NCBI GenBank assembly: GCA_012274445.1
Contig: JAAROD010000080.1
Location: forward strand, 2,542,001-2,606,000
DNA: 64,000 nucleotides
Source: Sclerotiophoma versabilis
Taxonomy: Eukaryota > Ascomycota > Dothideomycetes > Pleosporales > Didymellaceae
Direction of reading: 5' to 3'
The notes below the pieces were generated by a model. The model was not told where the DNA came from. It saw nothing but the letters and a program-made list of their open reading frames with translations, and did not search any database. Of the stretch, positions 24,013 to 35,861 are shown in pieces. Both the position numbers and the translations under genes were made by a program. Within the stretch, counting starts at the first letter, position 1. Each line of letters begins with the position of its first letter.

Positions 24013-24503
24013 TATTATAATCTTATAAAATACTATATAGAACTAGTAACTTATTACTAATAGTAGGCTTTAGATTAGTAGAATACTAGGTCTTAGGTTA
24101 TATAATATCTTATAAACTCTATACTAGCCTTAGGCTAAGAGTATAATATATAATAATATAGTATTAGATTATATTCTATAATTCTTATAGTTATCTTATA
24201 AATACTCTAAGGCTTCTTATAGAACTTAGTAGAAATAATACTATACTATAAAATACCTTAAGTATATAGTTAGTAGAAATACTACCTTTATAGTATTATA
24301 TTTAACCTTATTAATTAAGTTTATCTTTAGAATCTTACCTTAACTCTTAAGCTAAATAGTCTACTCTATACTACTTATTATTACTCTTTATTATTATAGT
24401 ATTTTACTAGATAAGAACCTAACCTAATTATCTGCACGCTGTTTATATCTAAGAACTAATAGAACTTGTACTTATAGATTTTAACTAAAGTATAACTTTA
24501 ATA
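24013..24503 (+). repeat. Solo Gypsy LTR, same subfamily as the intact element
   Basis: 491 bp flanked by the duplication gagcc (24008-24012 and 24504-24508) with no internal sequence, so a solo LTR. Its U3 aligns with the U3 of the intact element at 56285 once RIP changes are allowed, unlike the U3 of the other Gypsy copies here. It therefore marks an earlier insertion of the same subfamily, later lost by LTR recombination and RIP-mutated. Confidence 0.88.
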
Positions 24504-24733
24504 GAGCCTTTTATAAGAATTTTAAGGTAATCTAGAGCTAGTTTAGCCTAGTAGCTAATATTAAAGCTAAGTATAGTATTTAGAATAATAATACCTATAA
24601 CTTTAATAAGGCTAGCTTTATAGTAAGTAGTATATTAATAAAAGTAGTTATTATAGCTTTAGAGTAATAAGAATAGCTAAAGATAGTTTAGCTAGGTAAT
24701 AGAGAGTAGATAATAGTTATAATATACTCTATA

Positions 24734-24773
24734 GGCAAAAGAATTAATAGGTAAGAGAATTACTTTTACTAAG
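24734..24773 (+). repeat. Left terminal inverted repeat of pogo copy 2
   Basis: Begins ggcaaaagaattaatagg and ends ttttactaag. It is the reverse complement of 26534-26573 with only a couple of differences, and contains an internal direct repeat of gaatta..., as Fot1-type ends often do. Confidence 0.85.
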
Positions 24774-26533
24774 CTCTTACTAAAGTACTCTTTCTATACT
24801 AATATCTTAATAATAACCTATTATTAACGTTTCTTAGAAAGCTTAAATACAGCTTACGCTCTAAGCTTATAAATAAGATATAACTCTCTTCTAGTAATAT
24901 ACTATAGCTATCTATAGAGTTTCTTAAGCTATACTAAGTAAATAATATATAGAATAACCTTTATATACTAATTCTATAGCTAACTTATAGAAGCTAGATA
25001 ATAATAAGAAGAAGATAATTATTAAATATATTCTTAAGCTAGACGCGTAAGAATTTAGCCTCTAGCTAGTAGATATAGCTACTATAGCTAATTCTCTATA
25101 TACTAAGTATAATCTAGGCTCTATTAGCATAAACTAGCCTAGTATATTTATTAAGTATTAACTAGAGCTTAAAGTAAAGTTTAATTATAAGTATAACTAT
25201 AAGTAAGCTTTTTATAAGAATTTAGAGGTTATATAGAGCTAGTTTAGCCTAGTAGCTAATATTAAAGCTAAGTATAGTATCTAGAATAATAATACCTATA
25301 ATATTAATAAGATAGGCTTTATAATAGGCTAAATCTTCTTAGAAGTAGTTATTATAGCTTTAGAGAGATAAAGAAGCCTAAAAACAGTTTAGTAAGGTAA
25401 CTAAAAGTAGATAATAGTTATATAAAGTATTAATATAAAAGAATAGGCTATTCTACTCTTAATTATCTTTAAGGTATACTACTACCTTTCTAGCTAGTAT
25501 AAGAAAGAAGACCTACTCTAGAATTAGGTTATTAGAGTTTCTAGTAATAGCTAGACTACTAATAAGCTTAGTTTTAAGTAGTTAGAGTACTTTAATGCGT
25601 ATATAAAGAAGTATACTATTAGTACCTACTAACCTCTAGTTATTAATAGCTATAAGAGCTATAACTTACCTAAACTCTAGTAATACTATAAGAATAATAA
25701 GATTATTACTATATATATACCTTCTTACTTATTATACCTTCTATAGCTACTTAATATAGGTTATTTTACTTCTTTAAAGAAAGTATATAGGTACTAAGCT
25801 AAAATACTTATACCTAACTAGATTATCTACCTTATAAAGACTAAGTTCTTTCTATACTTTAAAGCAGCCTATAATATAGTTTTTACTTCTAGTAATATCT
25901 AAGAAGAGTTCTAAGGTACTAGATTAGTTCTATTTAACCTAGAATAGGTTATTCTAACTCTTAATATAAAGCTATAGACTCTATTACTACTACTCTCTAC
26001 TAATAATAAGCTCTAGTAGTTATAAACCTCTAGTAATACTCTAGAATTTAGGTTATAATTAACTCTAATTTAAGAAAAGTATAAGAAGTAGTAGAGTAGC
26101 TTACTAAATTCTATTCTTAGCGCGCTTAAGTACTATATAAAGAGAGAAGTAATTTTATCTTATAAGCTAGTTTTAGCCTAATAGAAGATTAGTAAGCTTT
26201 AAGCAGCTAATAAGGCTACTATATAATAAAAATTATATAGAAGAAAGTAGGTATAGAAGAAGAAAACTCTAATAGTTCTAGATAGGTAGTAATTAGCAGC
26301 TCTAAAGAAGTTTAGAGCGTATAGTAATAGAAAGAAGCTAAAGAAGTAGGTACGTGCTAAAGGGGGTAAACTTTCCTAATAATACTATAAACAGTATAAC
26401 TAGACAGAATATAACACGTAAATATATAAGAACAAAGTAGAAGAGGAATTTAAGTAATATTATAGCTTGTTTTACCTTATATAGTGCTAATTTATAGTGT
26501 TTTAGGCTATAATAGGGGGGAGTTTAGTAGAGG

Positions 26534-26573
26534 CTTAGTAAAAGTAATTCTTTTACCTATTAATTCTTTTACC
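26534..26573 (+). repeat. Right terminal inverted repeat of pogo copy 2
   Basis: Runs from cttagtaaaagtaattc to ctttacc. The motif attcttttacct occurs twice in tandem within it. Confidence 0.85.
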
Positions 26574-27725
26574 TATAGAGTACGTTATAGAGTATTAATA
26601 TTAAAAGATTAAACTATTCTATAATTAATTTTCTTAAAAGTATACTACTACCTCTCTTTCTAGTATAAGAAGAAGAACTTACTATATAATTAAGTAATTA
26701 GACTCTTTAATAATAGCTAGACTACTAATAAGCTTAGTCTAGACTAGCTATAGTACTTTAATAAGTATATAAAGAAATATACTATTAGTACCTACTATTT
26801 ACTAGTTATTAATAGCTATAGAAGCTATTACTTACTTAAATTCTAGTAATACTATAAGAGTAATAAAATTATTACTATCTATATACCTTCTATAGCCTCT
26901 TAATATAAGTTATTTTACTCTTTTAAAGAAGGTATATAGGTACTATACTAAAAACCTTATTTATAAGTAGATTAATTATATTATTAAGCTTAAGTTTTTA
27001 CTATACTTTATAGTAGCCCTTAAGGCTTTATTTACTTCTAGTAATATCTAAGAAGAGTTCTAAGAAGCTAGACTAGTTCTATTAAACTTAGAATAGGCTA
27101 TATTAACTCTTAATATAAAGTTATATACTCTATTACTATAACTCTCTATTAATAATATACTATAGTAGTTAAAAACCTCTAGTAATACTCTAGAACTTAG
27201 GTCTTAATTAATACTTATATAGATAAGAATTTAGAGGTATAAAAATAGCTTACCTATTTCTATAAATAAAGTATTTAAAAAGCTTTTAAAGAAGGTAGTA
27301 ATTATTATATATAAGCTAATATTAGTATAATAGAAGATTACTAAGCTTTAAGTAGTAAATAAGGCTGCTTTATACTAAAACTTATATTAAGAAAAGTAAG
27401 TTAAAGTAAAAGAGACCTTTATAGTTAAGAAGAGCTAGTAGATAACTACTTTAAAGAAGTTTAGAGCGTGTAGTAATAGTAAGAAGTAGAAGAAGAGAGT
27501 ACGCGCTAAAGAAGCTAACTTCTTCTAATAATACTATAGACAGTATAGAGAGACTAGGTATAACGCGCGAACATGCAAGAATAAAGTAGAAGAGGTTTCT
27601 AAGTAATAGTACAGCTTGTTCTACCCTGTGCAGTGCTAAAGTAGGTTATTATAGGCTATAATAGGGCTGGTTTTAGTATAGTCTTAGTAAAAGCGCGCTG
27701 CTTACTCTTATACGCTGCTTGCCTG

Positions 27726-28020
27726 TAAGGTACGTTATAGTTAAATAGTTTTATAGCTATATAAGTTAGTTACAGTTAGAAGAGCTAGTACAGCTATAGT
27801 AACTAACTGCCTAGCTTTAGCACCTATAGTACTATATTTTTACTTCTTTCTTAGTGCTGCTTCCTATAGAGACGTTTACCTACCTCTTTAGGATAATTCT
27901 ATAGCTTTTTAAGCATTTCTAGCTTGTTTTTAACACTCTCTTTCTGGCTTGCGTGCCCTAATTGCCTAACGCTCATCTGCACGCCTCTAGTTGCGCGCCT
28001 CCTTCTCTCTCTCTTACTGC
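27726..28020. other. Junction region between RIP-mutated and lightly mutated DNA
   Basis: No gene is supported. CA and TG return to moderate levels from left to right. An imperfect inverted repeat (agttagttac ... gtaactaact) spans about 27763-27809. Confidence 0.4.
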
Positions 28021-29628
28021 ACACGGTTCTCCTCTTTCTGCTTTGCTTTAAGAAGTCTTTCTATGTGTTGTAGCTTAGATTCAGTAGCTTTTGCAGCTTC
28101 TTGTTCTGCCTTATAAGCCTGTTGTGTGTTCTATCATGCCTCTGCCCCCTGCTTAGATAAAGGACTCTACTATTTTGCTTCCCTATGCCACTTAATATTG
28201 TGCGCATATAACGGTAAGACTCTCTGATTATCCTTTGTTTTCTGTCTCTTAGATATAGCCTCTTTTACGCCATTAAGCTAGTGTTAGAGTAGCTGGTTTT
28301 CTACTAAAAGGTGGTAGATGTACTGTTTCAGTAAATCAGCAGCTACACTGTTATTATTGTAGGTTGCTGCATGAAGTAGAGACTTGGCTTTAAGCCATGG
28401 TGGCTCTGTAGATAAAGAAGGAGGTGCTGTCTAACGTGGAGGTGTTGCAGAGTGCTGTGGTATTACTGGCTTGAATTTGTTCAGTATAACGTTGCTATTA
28501 GGTAGGTGGATACTGGTGGCTGAGAAGGCTTTCAGTATCAACGACTTTGTGAAGGTAGCCACCCAGGCCTTCCAGAATAGAGGAAAGAAGTCACTCTACT
28601 TTATTGGGAGCCATCCCTGGGTCTTTTGAGTCCAGAGATCAAGCTCCTTAGTGTAGTTTTGAGCAAGAGGCTTGAAGCAGACTACGTCCAACAGCTGGAG
28701 AGTATGTGTAGCATGTAGGGGAAAGATCATAAGCAGAATATTATGGCTATCACAGTAGTTGAAATAATTCCTGGTTACATGACTGCCGTAGCCGTCAATG
28801 ATGAGTAACATCCACTTTCTCCGGGCTTTGGCCTTGGTGTTGCGATCAAACACCTGTTCAAGCCACGTTAATTCAAGATGGTTATTTGTCTAGCCATTAG
28901 GTGAAGTAGTAAAGTGTACTGAGTGCTTTTTTGGGTCTATTTCACCCACCCAGCTTGCCTGTACAGCTCTTCCAGCTGCCGCGTAGATGATGCCGAGGGG
29001 GAAGCGTTGTGCCATCCGCGCAAATAGCTGCAAATAGAGTCACCTACTCTCTGTTGCCATCGTGGAGGCTCTACTTAAAGTGCTTCTTGCTATCTAGCAC
29101 CTTATCAAAGATTCTTTTGCTTCTACCTGTGACCCCAATAGCAAAGCCCGTCTCGTCCATATTGTAAGTATTCTCAGGCTCAACGCCGTACTGGGTCATC
29201 TTTCGGTGCAGAAGCTCATAGTAGAGGCAATATTTATCACCAAATCCAGCCTTGTGACTTCCAGCTTCCATAGGCGTTGTCCGGTTGGAGATGAGAGTAT
29301 CCTTGTCGCGGTTGAGGAAGCGGGTAACCCAGCCATCGCTAGGCTCTCTTCCAGCTATTGGTGTAGTGCAATTCTTCATCATTTGCCTAGTAGGCATAAG
29401 GTGTCGCTATTTGAGTCCTCTGATATACTGCAAAAGCTCTACCTCGTCTTGTGGGTGGAGTAGTCGTTGTTTGAGTGCCTGGTCTTCTTTTGACGCGCAT
29501 TCTCCCTTAAGTTGGTCTCCCTTAAGTTGACCTCCTCCACACGTCATGTTTTTTGGCAAGACCTTGGTATGAAAAGTATCACCATCTTTCATTGCATTTA
29601 CCTCTGCAACAGCGTCCTTTACAGGCAT
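28021..29628 (-). pseudogene. Pogo-family (DDE) transposase pseudogene, lightly RIP-mutated
   Basis: The minus strand reads in one register from Met at 29628. The N-terminal part is helix-rich (29407-29628). Next comes a region with GREPSDGWVTRFLNR and YNMDETGFAIGV (first catalytic Asp, 29071-29397), then SLHDGNREWVTL, then WMLLIIDGYGSHVT and PLHATHTLQLLDVVCF (second catalytic Asp, 28596-28853). A Lys/Glu-rich tail continues to about 28030. The breaks are few: a TAG at 29071, a TAG for Trp near 28895, and some in the tail. They fit Gln or Trp codons hit by RIP. It is less decayed than the other pogo copies, hence younger or a different lineage, and inactive as it stands. Confidence 0.85.
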
Positions 29629-30153
29629 TGTGGCGTTGAGTTATAGGGGGTGGAAAGACATGATGAATGGTGGGGGGGGGGGGGGGGCGCAATAGGTGAC
29701 CGTGCACGGTAATCATAGCGGGGGGGACCAGTATCAAGAACAGGAGGGGACAAATCACGCCAGCCTAGGTTTAAATGTTGGGGTGTTATGGAGATGCGGG
29801 GGATATTCTCGCTGATAAGCAATCTAGACTAGACTTACCCTAAACCACTCTAATTAGGTGCTGTGCTGAGGCGGGACCTTATACCATTTTAAGACCGGCA
29901 AGAACTGCGGGGAATTCTCGCCGCTAAGCACCCGTGCACATGTGCGAGAAAATGGCTAAGAAGCAGAACTCTGCTATGCCCAACCGATTATTCCCAACTC
30001 CAATGCTAACAGTCCCACTTCATTGCACATAAGCTCCTTCCAGATTTCACACCAGCCTCCCTGTACAGGAGACTGTGCAATTTCAGCAGAACCTAACGGG
30101 CATAATCCAACGGAGTATTCGATCCCTCCATACTCGGGGTGCACTATTGCGTC
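29629..30153. other. Non-coding region between transposase relic and GH115 gene; G16 tract
   Basis: No convincing gene. A run of 16 G lies at 29672-29687 and another G7 near 29722. Two similar direct motifs (gcgggg-a-attctcgc followed by taagca) occur near 29798 and 29907. The right end must hold the GH115 promoter and perhaps its missing first exon. Confidence 0.45.
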
Positions 30154-33097
30154 ATGCTCCAGACTAGTTTCGTGTCAGATGAACCGACTGCCGGTGCTAT
30201 ATCGTTGGTTAATGCACCCATTGTCATTGACCGCGAAGACTTCGAGGGCATCCGTATCGCAGCCGCAACGCTCGCTAAAGACATCGCGAGCGTGACTGGT
30301 GAGAAAGCGCCTACCGTCACCTCAGAGCAGAGCCCATCGCCATGCGTTATCATCGTCGGCAGTGTTCAGAGGTCCAAACTGATTCATAGTTTAGCCTCAA
30401 CTGGCAGTATTGACGTCACTCTTATTGAAAGAAAATGGGAGACTTGGTGTACGGCACTTGTGGACGCACCGTGGGATAGATGCGCGAAGGCCCTGGTGAT
30501 CTGCGGAAATGACAAGCGAGGTACCATTTTCGGTATATATTCATTTTCTGAGCAGATTGGTGTATCTCCGTAAGTGCATTGAGTCACTCAACATGCGCAC
30601 TCAGTTCTGAACGACCTATAGTTGGTATTGGTGGGCAGATGTGCCAGTGAAGAGAAGCCTGTCTATCTATGCGCTAGACGTCCAAACTATGCAAGGTCCG
30701 CCGTCAGTCAAGTACCGTGGTATCTTCATCAATGATGAAGCACCCGCACTATCAGCGTGGGTACACGAGAAGTATGGGCGAAAGTACAATTCTGAGTTCT
30801 ACAAGCGCGTCTTCGAACTGCTGCTCCGGCTAAAAGCGAACTTTCTCTGGCCAGCGATGTGGTTCGGCTACCCACATCCAGGAAACTCTTTCTTCATTGA
30901 CGATCCCCTGAACCAAGAGCTTGCTGACACTTATGGAATCGTAGTGTCTACATCGCATCATGAACCGATGCAGCGTGCGATGAATGAGTGGTTTGATGAG
31001 CCATACAAAGAGCCAGAGCAGAGCTGGGACTGGAAAAAGAACAAAGAAAAGATCACCAAGTATTTTGTTGAAGGGGCGCAAAGAGCGTCGAATTTTGAGA
31101 GTGTAATCACGATCGGCATGCGAGGTGATGGCGACCGTGAAATGGAAGTTGAAAACCCACAAGAAGTATTAAAAGAGGTCATATCGACGCAAAGACACAT
31201 CCTCAGCGACGTGTACGGAGGAGAAGATGCAGTACCCCAATTGATCGCACTGTATAAGGAAGTGCAGGAGTATTATGAGAATGGACTCGGAATCCCGGAA
31301 GATGTAACGCTCCTTTTTGCTGACGATAACTTTGGCACGATTCGAAGACTTCCAACCGAAGCAGAAAGAATGCGAAGAGGCGGTTCAGGGGTGTACTATC
31401 ACCTCGAGTACGTTGGGGAACCACGAAGTTACAAATGGCTGAACAGCAACTCTCTCGCCAAGGTTTGGCAACAGCTCGACCAAGCACAGCGCCGTGGTGC
31501 AGACCAGATCTGGATTTTCAACGTTGGGGATATCAAACCTCTCGAAGTTCCACTGAGCTTTGTCATGTCGTTAGCGTGGGATACGAACGCTATGGCTTTG
31601 GGCGATCTACCTGCCTTCCTCGAACCGTTCACCGCCCGTACCTTTGGGAGCGAGCTAGCGGTACCCTCTGCAAACCTCTTGCTCAAGTACGATAGGCTGA
31701 TTGCACTGCGAAAACACGAACATGTTGAACCAGAGACATTTTCGCTTGTCAACTATTCAGAAGTAGATAACATCCTGTCAAGCTGGGGGGCGCTGCTCAG
31801 TGACGCCGAAGTACTATCCACTCTATTACCTCCAGATACTAGACCATCATTCTTCCAACTCGTTCTACATCCCATCAAAGCATCGCATATTTACATGTCG
31901 CTTCAGATCTGTCGCGGGAAGAACGCTCTCTACGCAAAACAACGTCGCAATACGGCAAATGACTTTTTCAACAAATCAATTTCTCTCTTCAAAGCCGATT
32001 TCCAGCTGTCCCAGGAGTATCACACATTGCTTAACGGGAAGTGGAACCACATCATGCGACAGCCTCATCTCGGATTTCGTGAGCTATGGCACGCGCCTTC
32101 CCGAGATATGATAAGTGGCTTGTGTCTTGTACAAGTGAGTCAAGACTCAAACCCCATCGTTGGAAACGTGGGTGTCGCTGTTGAAGGCTCTGAAGGCGTG
32201 AGACCCGGACTGTGCAACGAGGAGAGTGACCGCACTCATCCATCGCGAAGAGACCTAGTATCTGGCGTTACATTGCCAATAATGGAACCATATGGACCGG
32301 AGTCGAGAACCTTTGAGCTATATATGCGTGGTACAAAGGCGCTATCGTGGGAAGTTGCAAGTCGAGTGGACTGGATGCCGGTATACGCTCGCGGAACCCT
32401 AGATCCAACAACTGAAGGTCAAGATCCGCTGATCCAAGTGATGGTGGACTGGAAAACTGTACCGAAAGACTTCGACAATGAGGTTCTGTTGGTTTTACAG
32501 AGCAATCTCGGGGATTATGAACATATTCATGTTCCAGTGAAGCACCGTAGCATACCGCCTTGGTTTGTTGGACATGTTGAGGCCGATCGAGTCATTTCCA
32601 TCCCAGCTGCCCACTTCGCAAATAAGAACGCAACCGGGTGCTGGAGGCACTCATACCTCGGCCGGGAAGCGAGTGGGGCGGTTAGTTTCCGTACGCAACC
32701 TGATTCCAGCTTAAAACGCTGTGAGCTACTGTACCCGTTCTACACATTCACGTCAACCACCAAGGCATCTTTACACATATACTTCACCTTGACGCTTGAT
32801 GTACACTCGGGATCACCAGCTCTCTACGGTCTTTCATTTGACGACAAAGACATCGAGATGCACAGGCTGGTGCAACAACCCAAGAAGGCTGGAGAGTTGC
32901 CACCCGGATGGTTGAAATCAGTCATGAATTGTGTTTGGATCAGACAACACCAGGTAGACCTTGGCAACGCTGGAGCGCACACTTTGAAGGTCTTGCTTCA
33001 AGATGAGAATTTGGCATTAGAGAAGATTGTTATCGATGTAGGAGGTGTGCGCAAAAGCTATCTGGGACCACCTGAAAGCTTCTACGCAACAGGCTAA
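30154..33097 (+). CDS. Glycoside hydrolase family 115 alpha-glucuronidase (two exons seen)
   Basis: GH115 enzymes release 4-O-methyl-glucuronic acid from xylan, a step in hemicellulose breakdown. Exons 30154-30569 and 30622-33097 flank a 52-base intron (gtaagt donor, ctatag acceptor, ttctgaac branch-like site) whose removal restores the family motif SPWYWWADVP. The product would be 963 residues, near the usual 950-1000. Family stretches include GIFINDEAP, LKANFLWPAMW, GMRGDGD (near residue 304), FADDNFG (near 372) and the C-terminal GGVRKSYLGPPESF. The composition is ordinary and there are no stops, so the gene looks intact. The start is uncertain: the ATG at 30154 gives no signal peptide, although secreted relatives have one. 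Either a short upstream exon is unseen, the N-terminus is lost, or the enzyme is intracellular. Its neighbours are transposon relics. Confidence 0.9.
30570..30621 (+). other. Intron of the GH115 gene
   Basis: 52 bases, GTAAGT...CTATAG, with an in-frame stop if retained. Splicing joins Ser-Pro to Trp-Tyr-Trp-Trp-Ala-Asp, a strongly conserved GH115 junction, so the boundaries are well supported. Confidence 0.9.
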
Positions 33098-34384
33098 TCT
33101 TAATTGTATTGTGAGTGCTTAGCCTTGAGCTTGAATTTGAGGAACTGTCATCTCATGATTCCGCGATACTTCTACAGCAATGCACCATGAATTCTTCGCT
33201 TCGTCGGATACTGCAATTGCCAGCGCCACCAACGTAAACATATTCTGTTGCGGAGTAATGTCTTTGGTACCTGCCACCAGAAGTGCGGCTACACGCTTCT
33301 TTCGCTCGAGTCTGCGTCTACGGTTGCCAAAGTGCCTGCTAGAGTCGAGGACGTTATGCTGCATGGTTTTCGTGCGCTTGGGATGGATTTGGGCGCGGGT
33401 CGAGGCAATCAGCTGCTGCGCTGCGATGCCAATAGCGACCACTGAGATGAGGGTACAAAAGGTAGGGCACTTAGAAGTGCGTTACTTTGTATTCGGCAAA
33501 TGTGCCCGCTTAACAACACCAATTAATCGCCAAAATTATCAGAACATTCCACAATGTGTTGTCGTGTTTGCGACGGTTTTTCGCATATTCTGCATCAGTG
33601 CCGAGGAACCCTAACTCTCATATTTGTAGATAACTATGCTCATTGGCGTACCCAGATGCTCCTTCCTAAGCAAGTACTCTTTCTTATACCCATTGCTGCA
33701 GCAGTATCTGTTTCGCCTTCCTCAATCACCCTTGATTCTTGAACATCAACGCCAAATCGCCCATACTGATTGTTGCCTCCAAGCACCCTCTTTCATGTCT
33801 GAATTACCTCAATTCGTAGATTCTCGGCATCCCTCTACTGCTTTTAACGCCTGTGTGTTGCCGCTAAGAGCGGTCTCTTCCGAGTCTGAATTACCTCAAC
33901 CTCTGGTCCTTCAGCTACCTTCAACTGCTTTTGATTCCAACAAATATAAAGAGGTCGTAGTCCTGCTCCAATACTATGACTTGACCGAGCTTCATACACT
34001 ATAGTACCGTTACAAATATAATCTAGTTAAGATAAGGTGTAAGTAAATTGTAGACTTGTGGCAGAACATGAGTAGTTTTAGAGTTGTTCTACACGAATAG
34101 AGAAGACTGCCTGAAAACTTCCCTAAAGTAACTGTATATCAAGTTGTGTGCGTTATAGTAGTTAGCCAGAGCGTTGCTTATAGACAGTAGTTTCAGAGAC
34201 ATTGTAGACAGCAGCAGCACGTTAAAAACTTATAGTTTCATTAGATTTGACTAACCAGATAGCAAGATCAATTCTCGCCTTATTAGAATGTAGCCTAAGG
34301 TTAGGTTGTTAAGACATTGCAGTAGGTATTAGAGAAAAGTAGGGTCTTAGCAGGGGTGCGCGGCTGAATAGTAGACTACGTTAC
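33098..34384. other. Region 3' of GH115, no supported gene
   Basis: Ordinary composition up to about 34000, then more AT-rich. Overlapping open stretches occur on both strands (33119-33442 minus; 33180-33614 and 33636-34004 plus), none with a recognisable motif, signal peptide or clear splice structure. One could be a short convergent gene, but I cannot support it. Confidence 0.4.
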
Positions 34385-34594
34385 TGTTAGGCCCCTTGGG
34401 CTCTCCAGCCCGGAAGGACCGGAAGGTACCCTAGGTGGGGTAACCTCCCTATATATATATATAGTGCCTTCCTACCTGTTCGCTAGTCTCTAGCGAACAG
34501 TCTACAGTCTACTAACTGACCCTGTAGCTGTCTATATCATTCCATCCTGTGTTATAATCTTCTCCTTTGGTGCCCCTAGCCTTAGGGCCTGACA
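34385..34594 (+). repeat. LTR of another retrotransposon family
   Basis: 210 bp bounded by tgttaggccc and gggcctgaca, near-perfect inverted ends of TG...CA type. It has a TATA tract (34449-34463) and, about 30 bases downstream, a perfect 11-bp stem with a 3-base loop (34476-34500). It keeps ordinary composition although the sequence from about 34790 on is heavily RIP-mutated. No partner LTR is seen in the window. Confidence 0.65.
34476..34500 (+). other. Perfect hairpin in the LTR
   Basis: ctgttcgctag and ctagcgaacag are exact reverse complements separated by tct, just downstream of the TATA tract, so the hairpin may form at or near the 5' end of the element's transcript. Confidence 0.75.
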
Positions 34595-35479
34595 TTCTGT
34601 TTACTCTTATACTGCGGGAGCAAGACACAGAACTACACAATAAGTGTTAGATCTAGTCTCTTAGTAGAAGAGTTAACTCTAGCACTACAGGGAGCCCTAC
34701 CCCCTGTGTCTACAGAGGAATCCTCTATCTTAAGAACAATAGAGGCCCTAGCTACTATACTAGGCAACACTTAATATTTAAACTCTAGTAATATAGTAAA
34801 TAAAACTTAAAATCTAGCTTTATAAGCTAAGACTTAGCTAAATAAGTTATAACAGCCTATAAAGGCCTAGAATATTCTAGTAGAGAATAAAATAGACTAA
34901 GAACTATAAAAGTTAAAAGCCTAGTATAAAAGAGCTAATAAGTAGTAGAAAGTAGCTGCGCTTTAAGAAGCCTAGGCTAGATACCTTACTAGAGACTATA
35001 ATATACTATAATCTACCTATACTATCTTCTAAGTAACTATAATAGCTCTAGTAGCCTTAATAGTAGGCTTACTATACTCTAAACTACTATATAAGTTTAT
35101 AAAATATAATTAAGTAGAATATAACTTTTAGAAATATAATTATAAGTATTTCTTTAATAAGCTACTTACTAACTTTTTATAGATGTTATAGAAGGTAGAG
35201 TTTAGTATATAGTATCTTTTAAAGGCTATAAAAAGCCTCTAGAATACCTATTATACTAACTAACTCTATAAATCTCTATTATAGAAATTAACCTAAAAGG
35301 CTAACTTTTATATAGAGAGAATCTAAAGCTAAGTACCTTATACGTACTACTACTACCTTCTATACTTATACTGCCTGCTATAGTGCTACTAGCTTACTTA
35401 CGCCTATACCTATACCTATAACTATAACTATAACTATGCCTATGCCTGTAGTTGTAGCTTTAGCTACTTCTTTAGCTAT

Positions 35480-35511
<32 letters not shown>

Positions 35512-35861
35512 TTACTACTGCTACTGCTGCTGCCTATGCTGCTGCGCTGCTACTACTACCCCTGCTACTACTACTACCTACCCCTGCGCTCTCTATCTCT
35601 ATTCTAGGCACTTCTATACTAGGTATATATAGAGTAATTCTCTATATATACTATATAGACATACTACTAGTAAGTAGCTTAGTTATACTATGCGTAGATA
35701 ATACTACTACTAGCTGCTATAGTAAGTGCTACTAGTATTACGCCTTTAGGTACTCTTACTATTCTCTATAGGTTTTCTTTTAAATAGAGTATATAAATAG
35801 TAGACTAATAGCTTATAAGCTATCTGCTTTTAAGCTGCTTAAAATAGTACTAGTACAGGAG
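34595..35861 (+). pseudogene. RIP-degraded gag-like region with simple repeats
   Basis: A plus-strand frame reads from about 34680 through TAA and TAG for some 150 codons, Leu/Lys/Gln-rich and coiled-coil-like, as in many retrotransposon gag proteins (for example EESSILRTIEALATILGN). Further right the sequence decays into CTA-type trinucleotide repeats (about 35480-35560), whose open frame at 35436-35735 is low-complexity. The region follows the LTR at 34385 and is cut by the Gypsy LTR at 35862. No pol is left. Confidence 0.45.
35480..35560. repeat. ACT/GCT trinucleotide repeat
   Basis: An array of ACT triplets grading into GCT triplets. Its reverse complement resembles the GTA tracts at 19088-19440. 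Confidence 0.8.

Larger units (their letters stand above)
24734..26573 (+). mobile_element. Pogo/Fot1-type DNA transposon copy 2, complete but RIP-inactivated
   Basis: 1840 bp bounded by roughly 40-bp terminal inverted repeats and TA on both sides (24732-24733 and 26574-26575), the target typical of the Tc1/mariner/pogo group. The transposase reads, through RIP stops, from about 24985 to 26400: N-terminal HTH part, catalytic Asp regions, and a C-terminal tail where other family members have a zinc knuckle. Its 1.8 kb matches Fot1-like elements. It inserted into copy 1. Confidence 0.85.
23743..27725 (+). mobile_element. Pogo/Fot1-type DNA transposon copy 1, RIP-degraded, twice interrupted
   Basis: A DDE transposase frame can be read through TAA and TAG from about 23786, through the CENP-B-like HTH region, to the catalytic part (26580-27400) and a Cys/His-poor tail near 27480-27600. 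A solo Gypsy LTR (24013-24503) and a second pogo copy (24734-26573) sit inside it. Its right end near 27690-27725 carries a terminal motif (cttagtaaaagcgcgctg) like that of copy 2. The left end is not seen and may lie beyond the Gypsy insertion, in 3612-3847. It is non-functional. Confidence 0.7.

Noticed and set aside
30023..30295. 90-codon frame overlapping the GH115 start
   Set aside because: It lies in another frame than the GH115 exon and shows no family similarity.
33119..33614. Overlapping open frames on both strands after the GH115 stop
   Set aside because: No motif, splice signal or secretion signal on either strand, and they contradict each other; probably chance frames in ordinary-composition DNA.
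35436..35735. Open frame of 99 codons, Thr/Leu/Ala-rich
   Set aside because: It is a translation of an ACT/GCT trinucleotide repeat inside RIP-mutated retroelement remains.
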